DNA of 64,000 bases from CBDCRK01 sp965220955. Its GTDB lineage: Bacteria > Desulfobacterota > Binatia > Bin18 > CBDCRK01. Positions 17,154 through 24,614 of the stretch are shown here, piece by piece. Every line of letters starts with the position of its first letter. Position 1 is the stretch's first letter. The notes beneath the pieces were generated by a model. That model saw only the letters and a list, made by a program, of their open reading frames with translations. It did no database searches and was not told the DNA's origin. Where the stretch lies: assembly GCA_965220955.1 (NCBI GenBank), contig CBDCRK010000003.1, forward strand, positions 1 to 64,000, given 5' to 3'. The position numbers and the translations under genes were made by a program.

Positions 17154-17198
17154 CTTCTCTTTCTTATCCTACCGTACAGGCACAGGTAAACCGCTCTA

Positions 17199-17579
17199 GG
17201 CGACCGAACGCAGTTTGAGTTCACAGCAGAGACCTACCTACGTGACGGCTTCGGCCCAAACCCGGCCTTCTCCGGCCTTGTTGCCGAGCTAGACGGCGAG
17301 GTGATTGGCTATCTTCTGTATCACTTCGGCTACGACACCGATCGGGCAATGCGACTCATGCATGTTATCGATCTCTACGTGCAGGAATCCCACCGCCGAC
17401 GTGGGACCGGCGAGGCACTTATGCGAACGGCAGCCCGGATTTGCCAGGAGGCCGGAGGCCGGGAGCTCTTCTGGTCGGTCTTCATAGCGAATAAGTTGGC
17501 ATTCCAGTTTTATGAGCGCCTTGGTGCCAAACGTATCCACGAGCTAGAGTTCATGTACTGGCCGGTTCCTCCTGGGTGA
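17199..17579 (+). pseudogene. GNAT acetyltransferase, 3' part (interrupted by IS630)
   Basis: The remaining 126 codons of the GNAT gene: VAELDGEVIGYLLYHFGYDT, then HVIDLYVQESHRRRGTGEAL with the acetyl-CoA-binding R/Q-x-x-G-x-G/A region, and FYERLGAKRI at the C-terminus. It resembles spermidine/spermine-acetyltransferase-like GNATs. It is cut off from its start by the IS630 element, so it should not be expressed as a full enzyme. Confidence 0.85.
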
Positions 17580-17598
17580 CTCTCAGAAAAAAACTTTC

Positions 17599-18249
17599 TC
17601 ACGGTAGAACCTTCAGGGCATTGAAGACCATAGCGTTTGTGGGTCGAACTTTATAATCCACCTCAACAAACTTCCAGCGAACAATTCCCTCTTTGTCAAT
17701 GACATAGGTGGCAGGATGGGGCCACCCCTTACCTTGGGGATTGAGCAAACCGTAGCGGTCAATCACCCGATGGTTTAGGTCCGCTAATAGAGGGAAATCT
17801 ACTTTGCTGGATGAGGTTTTCTCTGACACTGTACCGAGAAGCTCCTGGCCGGGGGGGTCCTTTTCCATTTCCGCAATGAACGCTTTTGATTGTTCGTGAT
17901 TGTCAACGCTAACGGCCAGAATTTGCGTCTTCTCTTTAAGGCTACCCTCTACAAGTGTCTTCAGCTCCACGAGCTGATTAAAGCAGTACGGTCACCAGTG
18001 TCCCCGGTAAAAAACCAGGACAACATGCTTTTTCCCCTGAAACTGAGAAAGGGTAATAGGGGTGCCCTTTTCGTCTTCCAGGGTAAAGTCCGGGGCCGGC
18101 TCCCCGACCTTAACATGCTCAAGGTCTGTGGGGGCAGACCCATCTCCATCTTTGGGTCCAAGAGCGACCTTGGCGGCATAGACAAAGCACCCTACGCCTA
18201 AGACAAGAGATATAACCACAACAATAAACGTACCCTTGCCAAGATGCAC
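17599..18249 (-). CDS. Membrane-anchored peroxiredoxin-like selenoprotein (UGA = Sec86)
   Basis: AhpC/TSA-type thioredoxin-fold protein of 216 residues when the in-frame TGA at 17992-17994 is read as selenocysteine. Residues 8-26 form a membrane anchor; KVGEPAPDFTLEDEKGTPIT and VVLVFYRGHW lead to the active site U-P-Y-C, where the family has Cys or Thr before PxC; PLLADLNHRVIDRYGL and PHPATYVIDKEGIVRW complete the domain. The frame is unchanged on both sides of the TGA, and homology runs straight through it. A SECIS-like hairpin follows at the right distance. The GTG start has GAGGAGG 6 nt upstream. It probably reduces peroxides or disulfides at the periplasmic face. Confidence 0.85.
17962..17994 (-). 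promoter_or_regulatory. Selenocysteine UGA codon and predicted bacterial SECIS hairpin
   Basis: The TGA at 17992-17994 is followed after 15 nt by CAGCTC-GTG-GAGCTG, a perfect 6-bp stem with a 3-nt loop starting with G, 22 nt after the UGA. This meets the usual bacterial SECIS rule of a short hairpin with a G among the first loop bases 16-37 nt downstream. Confidence 0.75.
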
Positions 18250-18261
18250 AACTTTCCTCCT

Positions 18262-18372
18262 CTAAAAACGACCCCGGCGTTGTTCCTTGGTGGGAAGCAC
18301 TTCCAGACAGGTGGTCCACCAGCCGGTCAAAATGGTCTCAATAAACTCCTGGGGTAGTTTTTCTGCCCGCAT
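18262..18372 (-). other. 36-codon tail, probable end of the broken radical SAM gene
   Basis: A short frame reading RAEKLPQEFIETILTGWW and ending PTKEQRRGRF. It directly precedes the selenoprotein start and overlaps, in another frame, the end of the radical SAM fragment. It may be the original C-terminus of that gene after an internal deletion, or a small gene of unknown role. Confidence 0.35.
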
Positions 18373-18740
18373 CTCTCACGAAATTCTAAGGAATAGAGGG
18401 AGCAGGCTTCAATGCCTGCCAGGCGCTTTACTTGTTCCGATTTGAGCAGTATCCCATTGGTGAGTACAGTGGCTGGACCATACTCTAGAGTCTCAGCTAA
18501 AATCTCAACCATATCTTTGTGGAGAAAAGGTTCTCCACCAGTAAAATAATACTCCTTGACCCCATACCGCCGGGATTCTTCAAGATAGGTCTTCACCATT
18601 TCCAGGGTAAGAAAGCCAAAGGTCTGGTTACGCGGGCTACAACTAATAAAACAGTGGGTGCAAATCAGGTTGCAAAGAGTGCCGGTAACCTGGAACCATA
18701 GTGAGTCAAGAACCTGAAGCGGGAGCAACGGAGCAGTCAT
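18327..18740 (-). pseudogene. Radical SAM protein, truncated
   Basis: N-terminal about 115 residues of a radical SAM enzyme: the cluster motif CNLICTHC (CxxxCxxC) is followed by FISCSP, then YYFTGGEPFLHKDMVEIL (the GGEP SAM-binding motif) and ATVLTNGILL. After SLYSLEFR the homology ends abruptly in a short unrelated tail. Intact relatives are two to three times longer. It lies between the anti-sigma gene and the Sec-peroxiredoxin on the same strand. Function is unknown. Confidence 0.7.
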
Positions 18741-18781
18741 GAATCAATATCAACCATAGAAATCTGGGCCAAAAAAAGAGC

Positions 18782-19567
18782 CTATGAGGGGGTAGATCCT
18801 ATATCGCGAAGGAATCTTTCCCTGGGAACGCGGGTAACAAGAGCACACACCACTTCTTTTTCTTCCCGCGTAAAAAAGATAGTAAAATCTCCCCGAGAGT
18901 AAACTAGGTGATTCCCTACCTTCTCGCCACCCGAGGGGAGGCGAAAGGATGTTCCTCTAAAAAGGTGGCACAGGATATAGCCTTTCTGCCCCTCGAAAGA
19001 GGTTAAGGTCATCACTCTCTCCTTTACCTTCACAACGATTCCACCCTTAAGGTCATACCCTCGTTTTCGCAGATCAGGCAATTGTGCCTGGAAATCTAAA
19101 GGACCTAGCTGGTTGTAGTAATCTTCAAGCGCCCGGAGGTCGCGCGTGTGAAAGGCCAGCGAGAAATCAGGGCTTGTGGTTGCCATATAGTTCTGGGCCA
19201 GTCTCTGCAAGAAATCCCCGTTTCTTTGTTGTTCAAACCAGCGCGGCAAGAAAAAGAAGGCGAGGAGTCCTGCGGTTGCCAACCCTACCGCCAGACGCGG
19301 GAAGGTAAAGGTCTGCTGGAGCCAACTCCACCAGGATCCCTTCTCTGCTTTTACCAGGGCAATACGCAGATTTTGCTCTAGAGCCGGGGGAACTTTCTGA
19401 AGGAGCGGTTTTGTTGCCATAAAGGCGCGAAAACCCTTTTCTTGCTTATATACCTTCTGGCAGTCCTCGCAGATCGCCACATGATGTTCTACTTCCTCCC
19501 GTTCTGACGGGATCAGAACGTTGTCAACATGGGCAGCAACCATCTCCCGATATTCCTGGCAATTCAT
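18782..19567 (-). CDS. Anti-sigma factor with zinc-finger (zf-HC2) domain
   Basis: A 261-residue membrane protein. The N-terminus has the anti-sigma zinc motif (MNCQEYREMVAAHVDN, HHVAICEDCQKVY; H-x3-C-x2-C). One transmembrane helix follows (LAVGLATAGLLAFFFLP), and a C-terminal periplasmic domain of about 140 residues ends RERFLRDIGSTPS. It overlaps the end of the sigma gene by 4 bp, the usual coupling of an ECF sigma factor and its membrane-bound anti-sigma. The periplasmic part (YILCHLFRGTSFRLP) is a likely sensor of envelope or redox stress, but the signal is unknown. Confidence 0.85.
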   Translation of the reverse strand: MNCQEYREMVAAHVDNVLIPSEREEVEHHVAICEDCQKVYKQEKGFRAFMATKPLLQKVPPALEQNLRIALVKAEKGSWWSWLQQTFTFPRLAVGLATAGLLAFFFLPRWFEQQRNGDFLQRLAQNYMATTSPDFSLAFHTRDLRALEDYYNQLGPLDFQAQLPDLRKRGYDLKGGIVVKVKERVMTLTSFEGQKGYILCHLFRGTSFRLPSGGEKVGNHLVYSRGDFTIFFTREEKEVVCALVTRVPRERFLRDIGSTPS

Positions 19568-20167
19568 CGGACTTTAGACCTCGGACCGTCGGATTTCACA
19601 TATCCCTTTTCCTGCGCATACTCCCTTAGAGCCACCTGCATCATTCGTCGCGCTCTCGATAGACGTGAGCGCACAGTGCCAACCGGACAGGCAAAAACCT
19701 GAGCTGCTTCTTCATATGTTAACTCCCCAACATCAACCAGAAGCAGTGTGGTTCGATATTCCTCGGGAAGAGATCTGAGAGCAGTTTCGACCTCGGAGTC
19801 AAGCAACTGCGCAAAGAGGGCTGTCTCTGGGGTTGCGTGCTCTCCTTACTCTGTGGTTAGCAAGTTTCCTCTCATATTCATAAGTGAGCCCATCCACATC
19901 CACCGTCTGTCCCGCCCGTTGTTGCTGCCGGTAGCGGTTTTTAAACGCGTTATGCAGGATAGTAAGAAGCCAGGCACGACAGTTAGTGCCCAGGGTAAAC
20001 TGGTGGAAGAAGCGATACGCCCGCAGATAGGTCTCCTGAAAGAGATCTTCCGCCTCTGTCCGGTTACGGGCCAGATAGAGACTAGCAGTATAGATATAAT
20101 CCATATGCGGGAGTGCCCACTCGGAAAAAAGAGCACTTTTATTTCTCCCGCCTCCTTCTGAGGCCAT
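19564..20167 (-). CDS. ECF sigma-70 factor (frameshifted)
   Basis: Extracytoplasmic-function sigma factor. Region 2 is in the first frame (MDYIYTASLYLARNRTEAED, LFQETYLRAYRFFHQF, NCRAWLLTILHNAFKNRYRQ), region 4 in the second (LDSEVETALRSLPEEYRTTL, ELTYEEAAQVFACPVGTVRS). The frames differ by one base near the CCCC run around 19835. If joined there, the linker reads PETALFAQLLDSEVE, as in intact relatives. Either the gene is recently broken or the sequence has an indel error; the intact, overlapping anti-sigma gene favours the second. Probably autoregulated and controlling redox functions nearby. Confidence 0.75.
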
Positions 20168-20241
20168 AAAGGAATCTTTAATATAAACCCAAGGGTATGA
20201 ACACTTGAGCTGAGGGGAAAGGTTCCTGAAAGGGTCCGGGT

Positions 20242-21492
20242 CTATGTATTTCTTTTACCTTTACCTCGCCTTTTTTCGACAGCAATGACCACGGCAAATT
20301 GCGCAGGCGAGAGTCCTCCCTCAATTTTGCGACCGTTGACAACGAGCGTAGGTGTCTTCTTCACCTTAATCCGGTTTGCTTCCTCAACATCCTGGCGCAC
20401 CGCCTCTCGGCCTCTTCCTTCTGTCAGGCAGGTGTTGAACTGCGCCATATCAAGCCCGAGCCGGCCAGCATAGGTTGCCAGGTCTTGAGCCGTGTACCGC
20501 TTTTGGTCGGTAAAGAGCTGGTCTGCGTATGGCCAAAATTGCCCCTGTTCACCAGCACACTCTGCCGCTTGGGCCGCTTCGCAGGAGCTGGGGTGCAGCT
20601 GTTGGGTAAGATCGGGGTTACACGTCGTATCCAAAGGATAATGGCGGAAAATCACCCGGATATCATTAGGGTAGCGAGCCAGCACACGTTTGAGCACCCC
20701 ACGGGCGCGAGCACACGAAGGTCAGCGAAAATCAACAAATTCTACCACTGTTACCACGGCTCCACTGCGCCCTTCCACATGTCGTTCCTCCCCACCAGCC
20801 GCCACCGTGGGACGGGCATCATACCAACGGATAAATTCACCCTCTCCCTTTCTCGTTTCCTGTCCGAAGCCTGGTCCAAGGGCCTGCTCAGGTGACCCTA
20901 GTAAGGAGGAGGCTGCTGTTGACCTCACATCCGCCATCTGCCACCCTCCCAGCGCAACCACCATCACTAACACTCCCGCCGCTCCGTAAGCAAGCTGGGT
21001 CACAACTATTTTTCCCGATTGCCATAGAAGGTATAGGGCACAGACAAAAAGACCGGCATTGATCACATACAGGGTAGTGCAAAAAATGCACAAGGCATGG
21101 ATAACAAAAAAAGAGACTCCCGCTAGGTAAAAGGAAAACCCCAGAGCAAAGGCTGTAAGCAGCGCTAATAGCCCTGCCCAGCGAACCAGCATGAGGCCTA
21201 GTACAGCAAGATAGGTCCCTGCTGCCCAAAGCGCTAGCGGCAGGCCAAAGAGGTAAGCATAGGAGCTAGAGAGGACCGCGTTACAGTTGACATAGGAGCC
21301 TTTGCCACCACAAAAGCGAGCATAAATGCCCCCTCCCCCACTGGCCGAGTAGTGATGATAGGTAAGAAAAAGGCTGAGGCCGATTCCCAGCCCGGCAAGC
21401 ACCCACATTGCTATACGAGGCCATCGGGCTTGCTCCTGCCTTGGCCTAGCTGTTGGTATACGCCGCTGATTTTTTGCTTTCTTTGCCGCCAC
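20242..21492 (-). CDS. VKOR-DsbA fusion selenoprotein (UGA = Sec257)
   Basis: Fusion of a vitamin K epoxide reductase domain (four to five membrane helices; YVNCNAVLSSSYAYLFGLPL with the loop Cys, and HALCIFC with the CxxC that reduces quinone) to a periplasmic DsbA/thioredoxin domain. The frame has one TGA at 20722-20724, exactly where the DsbA active site should be: VVEFVDFR-U-PSC, against the family's CPxC. Downstream homology (VIFRHYPLD, SCEAAQAAECAGEQGQFW, KTPTLVVNGRKIEGG with the cis-Pro) continues in the same frame. With Sec the protein has 416 residues. A GTG start is used, with a poor ribosome site. Role: disulfide formation coupled to the quinone pool. Confidence 0.87.
20694..20724 (-). 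promoter_or_regulatory. Selenocysteine UGA codon and predicted bacterial SECIS hairpin
   Basis: After the TGA and 13 nt comes GCGCCC-GTG-GGGTGC, a 6-bp stem (one G-U pair) with the same GTG loop as in the peroxiredoxin gene; the loop G is 20 nt after the UGA. Confidence 0.75.
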
Positions 21493-21496
21493 AGAA

Positions 21497-21522
21497 GAGA
21501 GAATTTAACAGATACATCCCTC
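21497..21522. repeat. 26-nt direct repeat, left copy (possible att/duplication)
   Basis: The sequence GAGAGAATTTAACAGATACA and the next six bases CTCCTC-like end (to 21522) recur at 23871-23896 with a single mismatch. It starts just upstream of the VKOR-DsbA start codon. Between the two copies are a tyrosine recombinase remnant and other broken genes. Confidence 0.75.
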
Positions 21523-21628
21523 CTAACGCAACTAAGCTTTACCCACATTTTTCTGTCAAGAGGGTGCTGATCCTCGAAAACGCTGACGGCAGCATGAGGA
21601 AGATCTGCGAAAGGGTCTAGGCCAGGCA

Positions 21629-22018
21629 GTCTTACCTAACGCGCTTGAGCAGAAATATCTCAATGCAAGTAAAGAGTGGGGATAGCAGTGGAGCTTTCCC
21701 GCCTCAAGCCACTATATCGCCCGGGTGACGGAAGAGAGGCGCCGCCGCCACCTCCACGAATCGGTTCTCCAGAAGGCCGTCAAAGATATGGGGCTCAAGG
21801 CCGACATCTCGAAGCCAGCCGGCCCGCACACCTTGCGGCACTCCTTTGCCACGCATCTTTTGGAAGAGGGCTATGACATCCGCACGGTTCAGGAGCTGCT
21901 CGGGCACACCGACGTGGCTACCACAATGATTTACACCCATATCTTGGACCGTGGCGGGAAGGGAGTCCGAAGCCCCATGGACAGACTCGCCTTAGGGCTC
22001 CATCTGTTGCAGCCATAA
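21629..22018 (+). pseudogene. Integron-type tyrosine recombinase, C-terminal remnant
   Basis: C-terminal catalytic part of an IntI/phage-type integrase: PNALEQKY, FPASSHYIARV, HLHESVLQKAVK, then HTLRHSFATHLLEEGYDIRT and LLGHTDVATTMIYTHIL, carrying the HxxR, the second His and the nucleophilic Tyr. It ends RGGKGVRSPMDRL, a tail usual in integron-like integrases. A TAG interrupts the frame where relatives have Trp (EWG-stop-QW), and the N-terminal half is missing. Confidence 0.8.
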
Positions 22019-22071
22019 TGGGATTATGCCGGTCAGCATACTCAATAGTTCGGTTCCAAAAAGAAGCACCT

Positions 22072-22149
22072 ATGAAACAACGCCTCACACTCCATACGGA
22101 GCGACTCTTGCTCAGGCCATTTGCGTTGGCTGATGCCAAAGACGTGTAA
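22072..22149 (+). pseudogene. GNAT (RimJ-like) N-terminal fragment
   Basis: Twenty-five codons, MKQRLTLHTERLLLRPFALA.., match the start of RimJ/RimL-type acetyltransferases (LxTERLxLRP) and then stop. Nothing of the rest of the domain is visible downstream. Confidence 0.55.
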
Positions 22150-22215
22150 CTCCCTCGGTCGCGCCGCTCCCTCGGCGGCGGCTCATTTGTAACGTTATAA
22201 CTCAGGAAACCCGCT

Positions 22216-22856
22216 ATGATGAAACTACTCACAGGGGGCCGCGGCTTGAGCAAGAATCTGCTTGAGCTGCTGGAAAAACACAAAAATGTCGCGTTCGCTG
22301 TGGCATGGGCGTCCTTCGGCACTGATGTATTCAAGGCGCTGGTCCAAAACAAGCGAAGATTTGGCGAGCGGTAATAGGCACGCATTTCTACCAAACACAC
22401 CCAGACGTTTTGGATGAGTTTGTTGGTTTCGATCAAGTGCGATTTATTCTTCAGCCACAAGGTATATTTCATCCCAAAGTATATTTTTTCTGGGACTCGT
22501 CTGAGTGGGAGCTAGTAATTGGCAGCGCCAATTTAACAGCCGGTGCCTTAGGCAAGAACAGCGAGTTATTACTGCATGTATCATGTCAGGAGGCATCGGC
22601 AGCGAATCTAAAGGATCAGATCTTAGCCCAAATCGATGGCTACTGGAACGCCGGGGGTCCGGTTACAGAAAAATCGGTGTCCACATACCGTCGATTATGG
22701 AAAGCTCAGCAGCCCGCGCTTCGGCGTGTCTCCGGAAGTTACTCGGGCGGTAGTAAAGCGAAAGCACCCGCTCACACTGCAATCATGTCAATGTCATGGC
22801 GAGAGTTCTATAAGTCAGTTCAAGCTGACCCAAATCACGGCTTCAATGACCTGTAG
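22216..22856 (+). pseudogene. Phospholipase D-like domain protein, frameshifted
   Basis: Two frames make one PLD-like protein of about 210 residues. The first (MMKLLTGGRGLSKNLLELLE, NVAFAVAWASFG) stops at 22374; the second continues AVIGTHFYQTHPDVLDEF, FHPKVYFFWDSSEWELVIGS and SANLTAGALGKNSELLL, which contains the HxK and SAN(L)T signature. Such single-HKD proteins are often nuclease-like defence or helicase-associated proteins. A one-base shift near 22372 disrupts it. Confidence 0.7.
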
Positions 22857-22865
22857 GAGGTCGCT

Positions 22866-23303
22866 ATGCAGCACTTTGTCTATCCTGCCACACTTACCCC
22901 AGATGAGCATGACGGTGGATTTGTGGTCACGTTTCCTGACGTGCCGGAAGCCAGTACCCAAGGGGATGATGTGTCCGACGCCCTACAGCAAGCTGCTGAT
23001 TGCCTGGAGGAGGCCATTGCCGGGCGTATCCGACGCCATGCGGGTATTCCAGAGGTGTCACCGGTTGGGCCAGATCATTATGCGATTCCATTACCCGCCC
23101 AAACCGCAGCCAAGGCAGCCCTGTATCTGGCCATCGGCCAGACTGGTATAACGCAAGTCGAACTCGCCGCGCGTCTGCATTGCAACGAAAAAGAGGTGCG
23201 CCGCTTGCTTGACCCGCGTCATGCTTCCAAAATGTCGCGTTTGGAATCGGCCCTAGCGGCTTTAGGGCAGCAGTTAGTTGTGGGCGTGCAGGCAGCGGTG
23301 TGA
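22866..23303 (+). CDS. HicB-family antitoxin-like protein
   Basis: A 145-residue protein with the HicB partial RNase-H fold at the N-terminus (YPATLTPDEHDGGFVVTFPD, followed by ALQQAADCLEEAIAGRI) and a C-terminal helix-turn-helix (GITQVELAARLHCNEKEVRR). No HicA toxin gene is seen on either side, so it is a solitary antitoxin or what remains of a toxin-antitoxin pair. It has a GGAGG site and looks intact among decayed genes. Confidence 0.8.
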   Translation: MQHFVYPATLTPDEHDGGFVVTFPDVPEASTQGDDVSDALQQAADCLEEAIAGRIRRHAGIPEVSPVGPDHYAIPLPAQTAAKAALYLAIGQTGITQVELAARLHCNEKEVRRLLDPRHASKMSRLESALAALGQQLVVGVQAAV

Positions 23304-23564
23304 GAGCGCATTCGAGCGCGTCCATGAGCTAACCAAGGCATGGAGCGGGACGCGTATTCCGCTACGCTTCATGCGCGCCGATTGGCCCTGACGTTAGCTA
23401 GATCGAGTCCTATCTGCGGTCGCTACAAATTGCTTCGGTAGCAGTCGAGAAACCACTGGCGATCAACCCATATGAACGAGTTCACCACGGCATGTTCGTC
23501 ATACACCGGTTCCCCTTGCTGGCAAACCCGTAAGCCAAGTGGTCATTGAGCAACGGGGGACTCT
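23304..23564 (+). other. Region without an intact gene; two peptide-like remnants
   Basis: A short frame continues after HicB in another phase and reads AFERVHELTKAW..LRFMRADWP, protein-like but unassigned. Just before the PIN remnant, the frame GKPVSQVVIEQRGTL ending at the overlapping ATGA resembles the C-terminus of a Phd/AbrB-type antitoxin. No complete gene is present. Confidence 0.35.
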
Positions 23565-23882
23565 ATGACCATGCCAACGCCCGGTAAAATCGTCTACCTT
23601 GATACCAGCGCGTTGGTCAAATGCTATGTAGCTGAGAGTGGAGGCTCATAGATTGTAGGCCTATGTGATCCGTCCGCTGGCCATGAGATTGCCACGGCAC
23701 GAGTTACCAAAGCTGAAGCTGCCGCAGCATTTGCTAGCAAACACAGGAGTGGTGATTTACTTGCAGAGAATTACCAAGACATCCTCCGTGACCTAGCCCA
23801 TGACTTTGCCCATCAATATGTACTGGTAGAAATCGACCAAGCAGTAATTGATCTAGCCGTTACGCTAGAGGAGAGAATTTAA
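23565..23882 (+). pseudogene. PIN-domain (VapC-like) toxin remnant
   Basis: Reads as a VapC-type PIN protein: IVYLDTSALVKCYVAESGG with the first catalytic Asp, then after an in-frame TAG at 23649, ATARVTKAEAAAAFASKH with the acidic Glu. It is cut off after about 105 codons at the right 26-nt direct repeat, before the last acidic cluster. The start overlaps the preceding antitoxin-like frame as ATGA. Confidence 0.7.
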
Positions 23883-23896
23883 CAGAGACATCCCTC
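23871..23896. repeat. 26-nt direct repeat, right copy
   Basis: Matches 21497-21522 at 25 of 26 positions. It truncates the PIN remnant and marks the right boundary of the 2.35-kb block of recombinase, GNAT, PLD, HicB and PIN sequences. Confidence 0.75.
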
Positions 23897-23965
23897 TTGC
23901 GGCAATAGACATTGCCTTTCTGCTTTAAGTGTGGGAAGTTATCAGCAAAACTAAGAGAATGTCAG

Positions 23966-24601
23966 ATGATGCCATCGCCTCTGCCTTTACTTTCCACCAC
24001 TGTTATTGGCAGCTATGCCCTCCCTTCCTGGCTCTATGCCGCACGTGAGTTGATCCACCAGGGCAAGTTTGGCCGTCGGGATATACAAGAAACCCTAGAC
24101 GATGCGGTTGTTATTGCCCTCAGCGCTCAGGAGCAGGCCGGAGTGGACATCATTTCCGATGGCGAGATGCGCCGTTTCGACTTTATCTTTGGCTTTTATG
24201 ATTACTTTACTGGCCTGCGTACCCTTGAGCCCACACGCAAAATGGGGCCGTCCCTCTATGACAGCGTGGCTTTCTACGAGGTAGTGGAACAAATCACCGC
24301 CCCGCAAGGTCCAGGCCTGGTTGAGGAGTTTACCTTTGCCTGGGCACACACAGCCAAACCCCTCAAGATCTGCTGCCCAGGCCCTCTCACCATTGCCACC
24401 CCTCTCAAACTGCAAAGCGGGTACAAAAACTTTGAGGAGGTCCTCTGGAATCTGACTGCCATTGTGAACACTGGGCTCAAGAATGTCGTGGCCGCAGGAG
24501 CTGACTACATCCAGGTGGACGAGCCTAATGTAGCGGTGGGAATGCCCGAGGCAAAAAAAGTTGAAGGCACAAAAATGGTGCGGAGGGAGTTGCAGGGCTA
24601 G
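23966..24601 (+). pseudogene. Cobalamin-independent methionine synthase (MetE)-like protein, C-terminally truncated
   Basis: N-terminal about 200 residues of a single-domain MetE-family protein: STTVIGSYALPSWL, AGVDIISDGEMRRFDFIFGF, ICCPGPLTIATPL and GADYIQVDEPNVAV. Relatives continue for 130-160 more residues with the zinc-binding HxC and distal Cys. Here the frame ends in a short unrelated tail (KVEGTKMVRRELQG) 14 bp before the next gene, pointing to a deletion. It is expected to be non-functional. Confidence 0.75.
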
Positions 24602-24614
24602 AAAAAAGAGGGAG

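Larger units (their letters stand above)
16193..17196 (-). mobile_element. IS630-family insertion sequence, complete, about 1,004 bp
   Basis: The element is flanked by TA dinucleotides at 16191-16192 and 17197-17198, the IS630 target duplication. Its ends are imperfect inverted repeats: GAGCAGATTTCCTATCAGTG at the left against GAGCGGTTTACCTGTGCCTG read inward from the right, both followed by TACGG. It encodes orfA and orfB on the minus strand, and lies inside an otherwise intact GNAT gene. It appears complete. Confidence 0.92.

Noticed and set aside
17992..17994. Reading the TGA as a true stop giving two separate genes (85 aa and 123 aa)
   Set aside because: Both parts are in one frame, the TGA falls at the redox-active position, and the second part lacks a ribosome site and the start of the fold.
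18327..18740. A fourth selenoprotein by readthrough of the TGA ending the radical SAM fragment
   Set aside because: Sequence after that TGA has no homology-like pattern; the fragment is already off the family sequence before the stop.
19799..20167. Selenocysteine readthrough at the end of the sigma region-2 frame
   Set aside because: The region-4 sequence is in another frame, so a frameshift and not a UGA recoding is needed.
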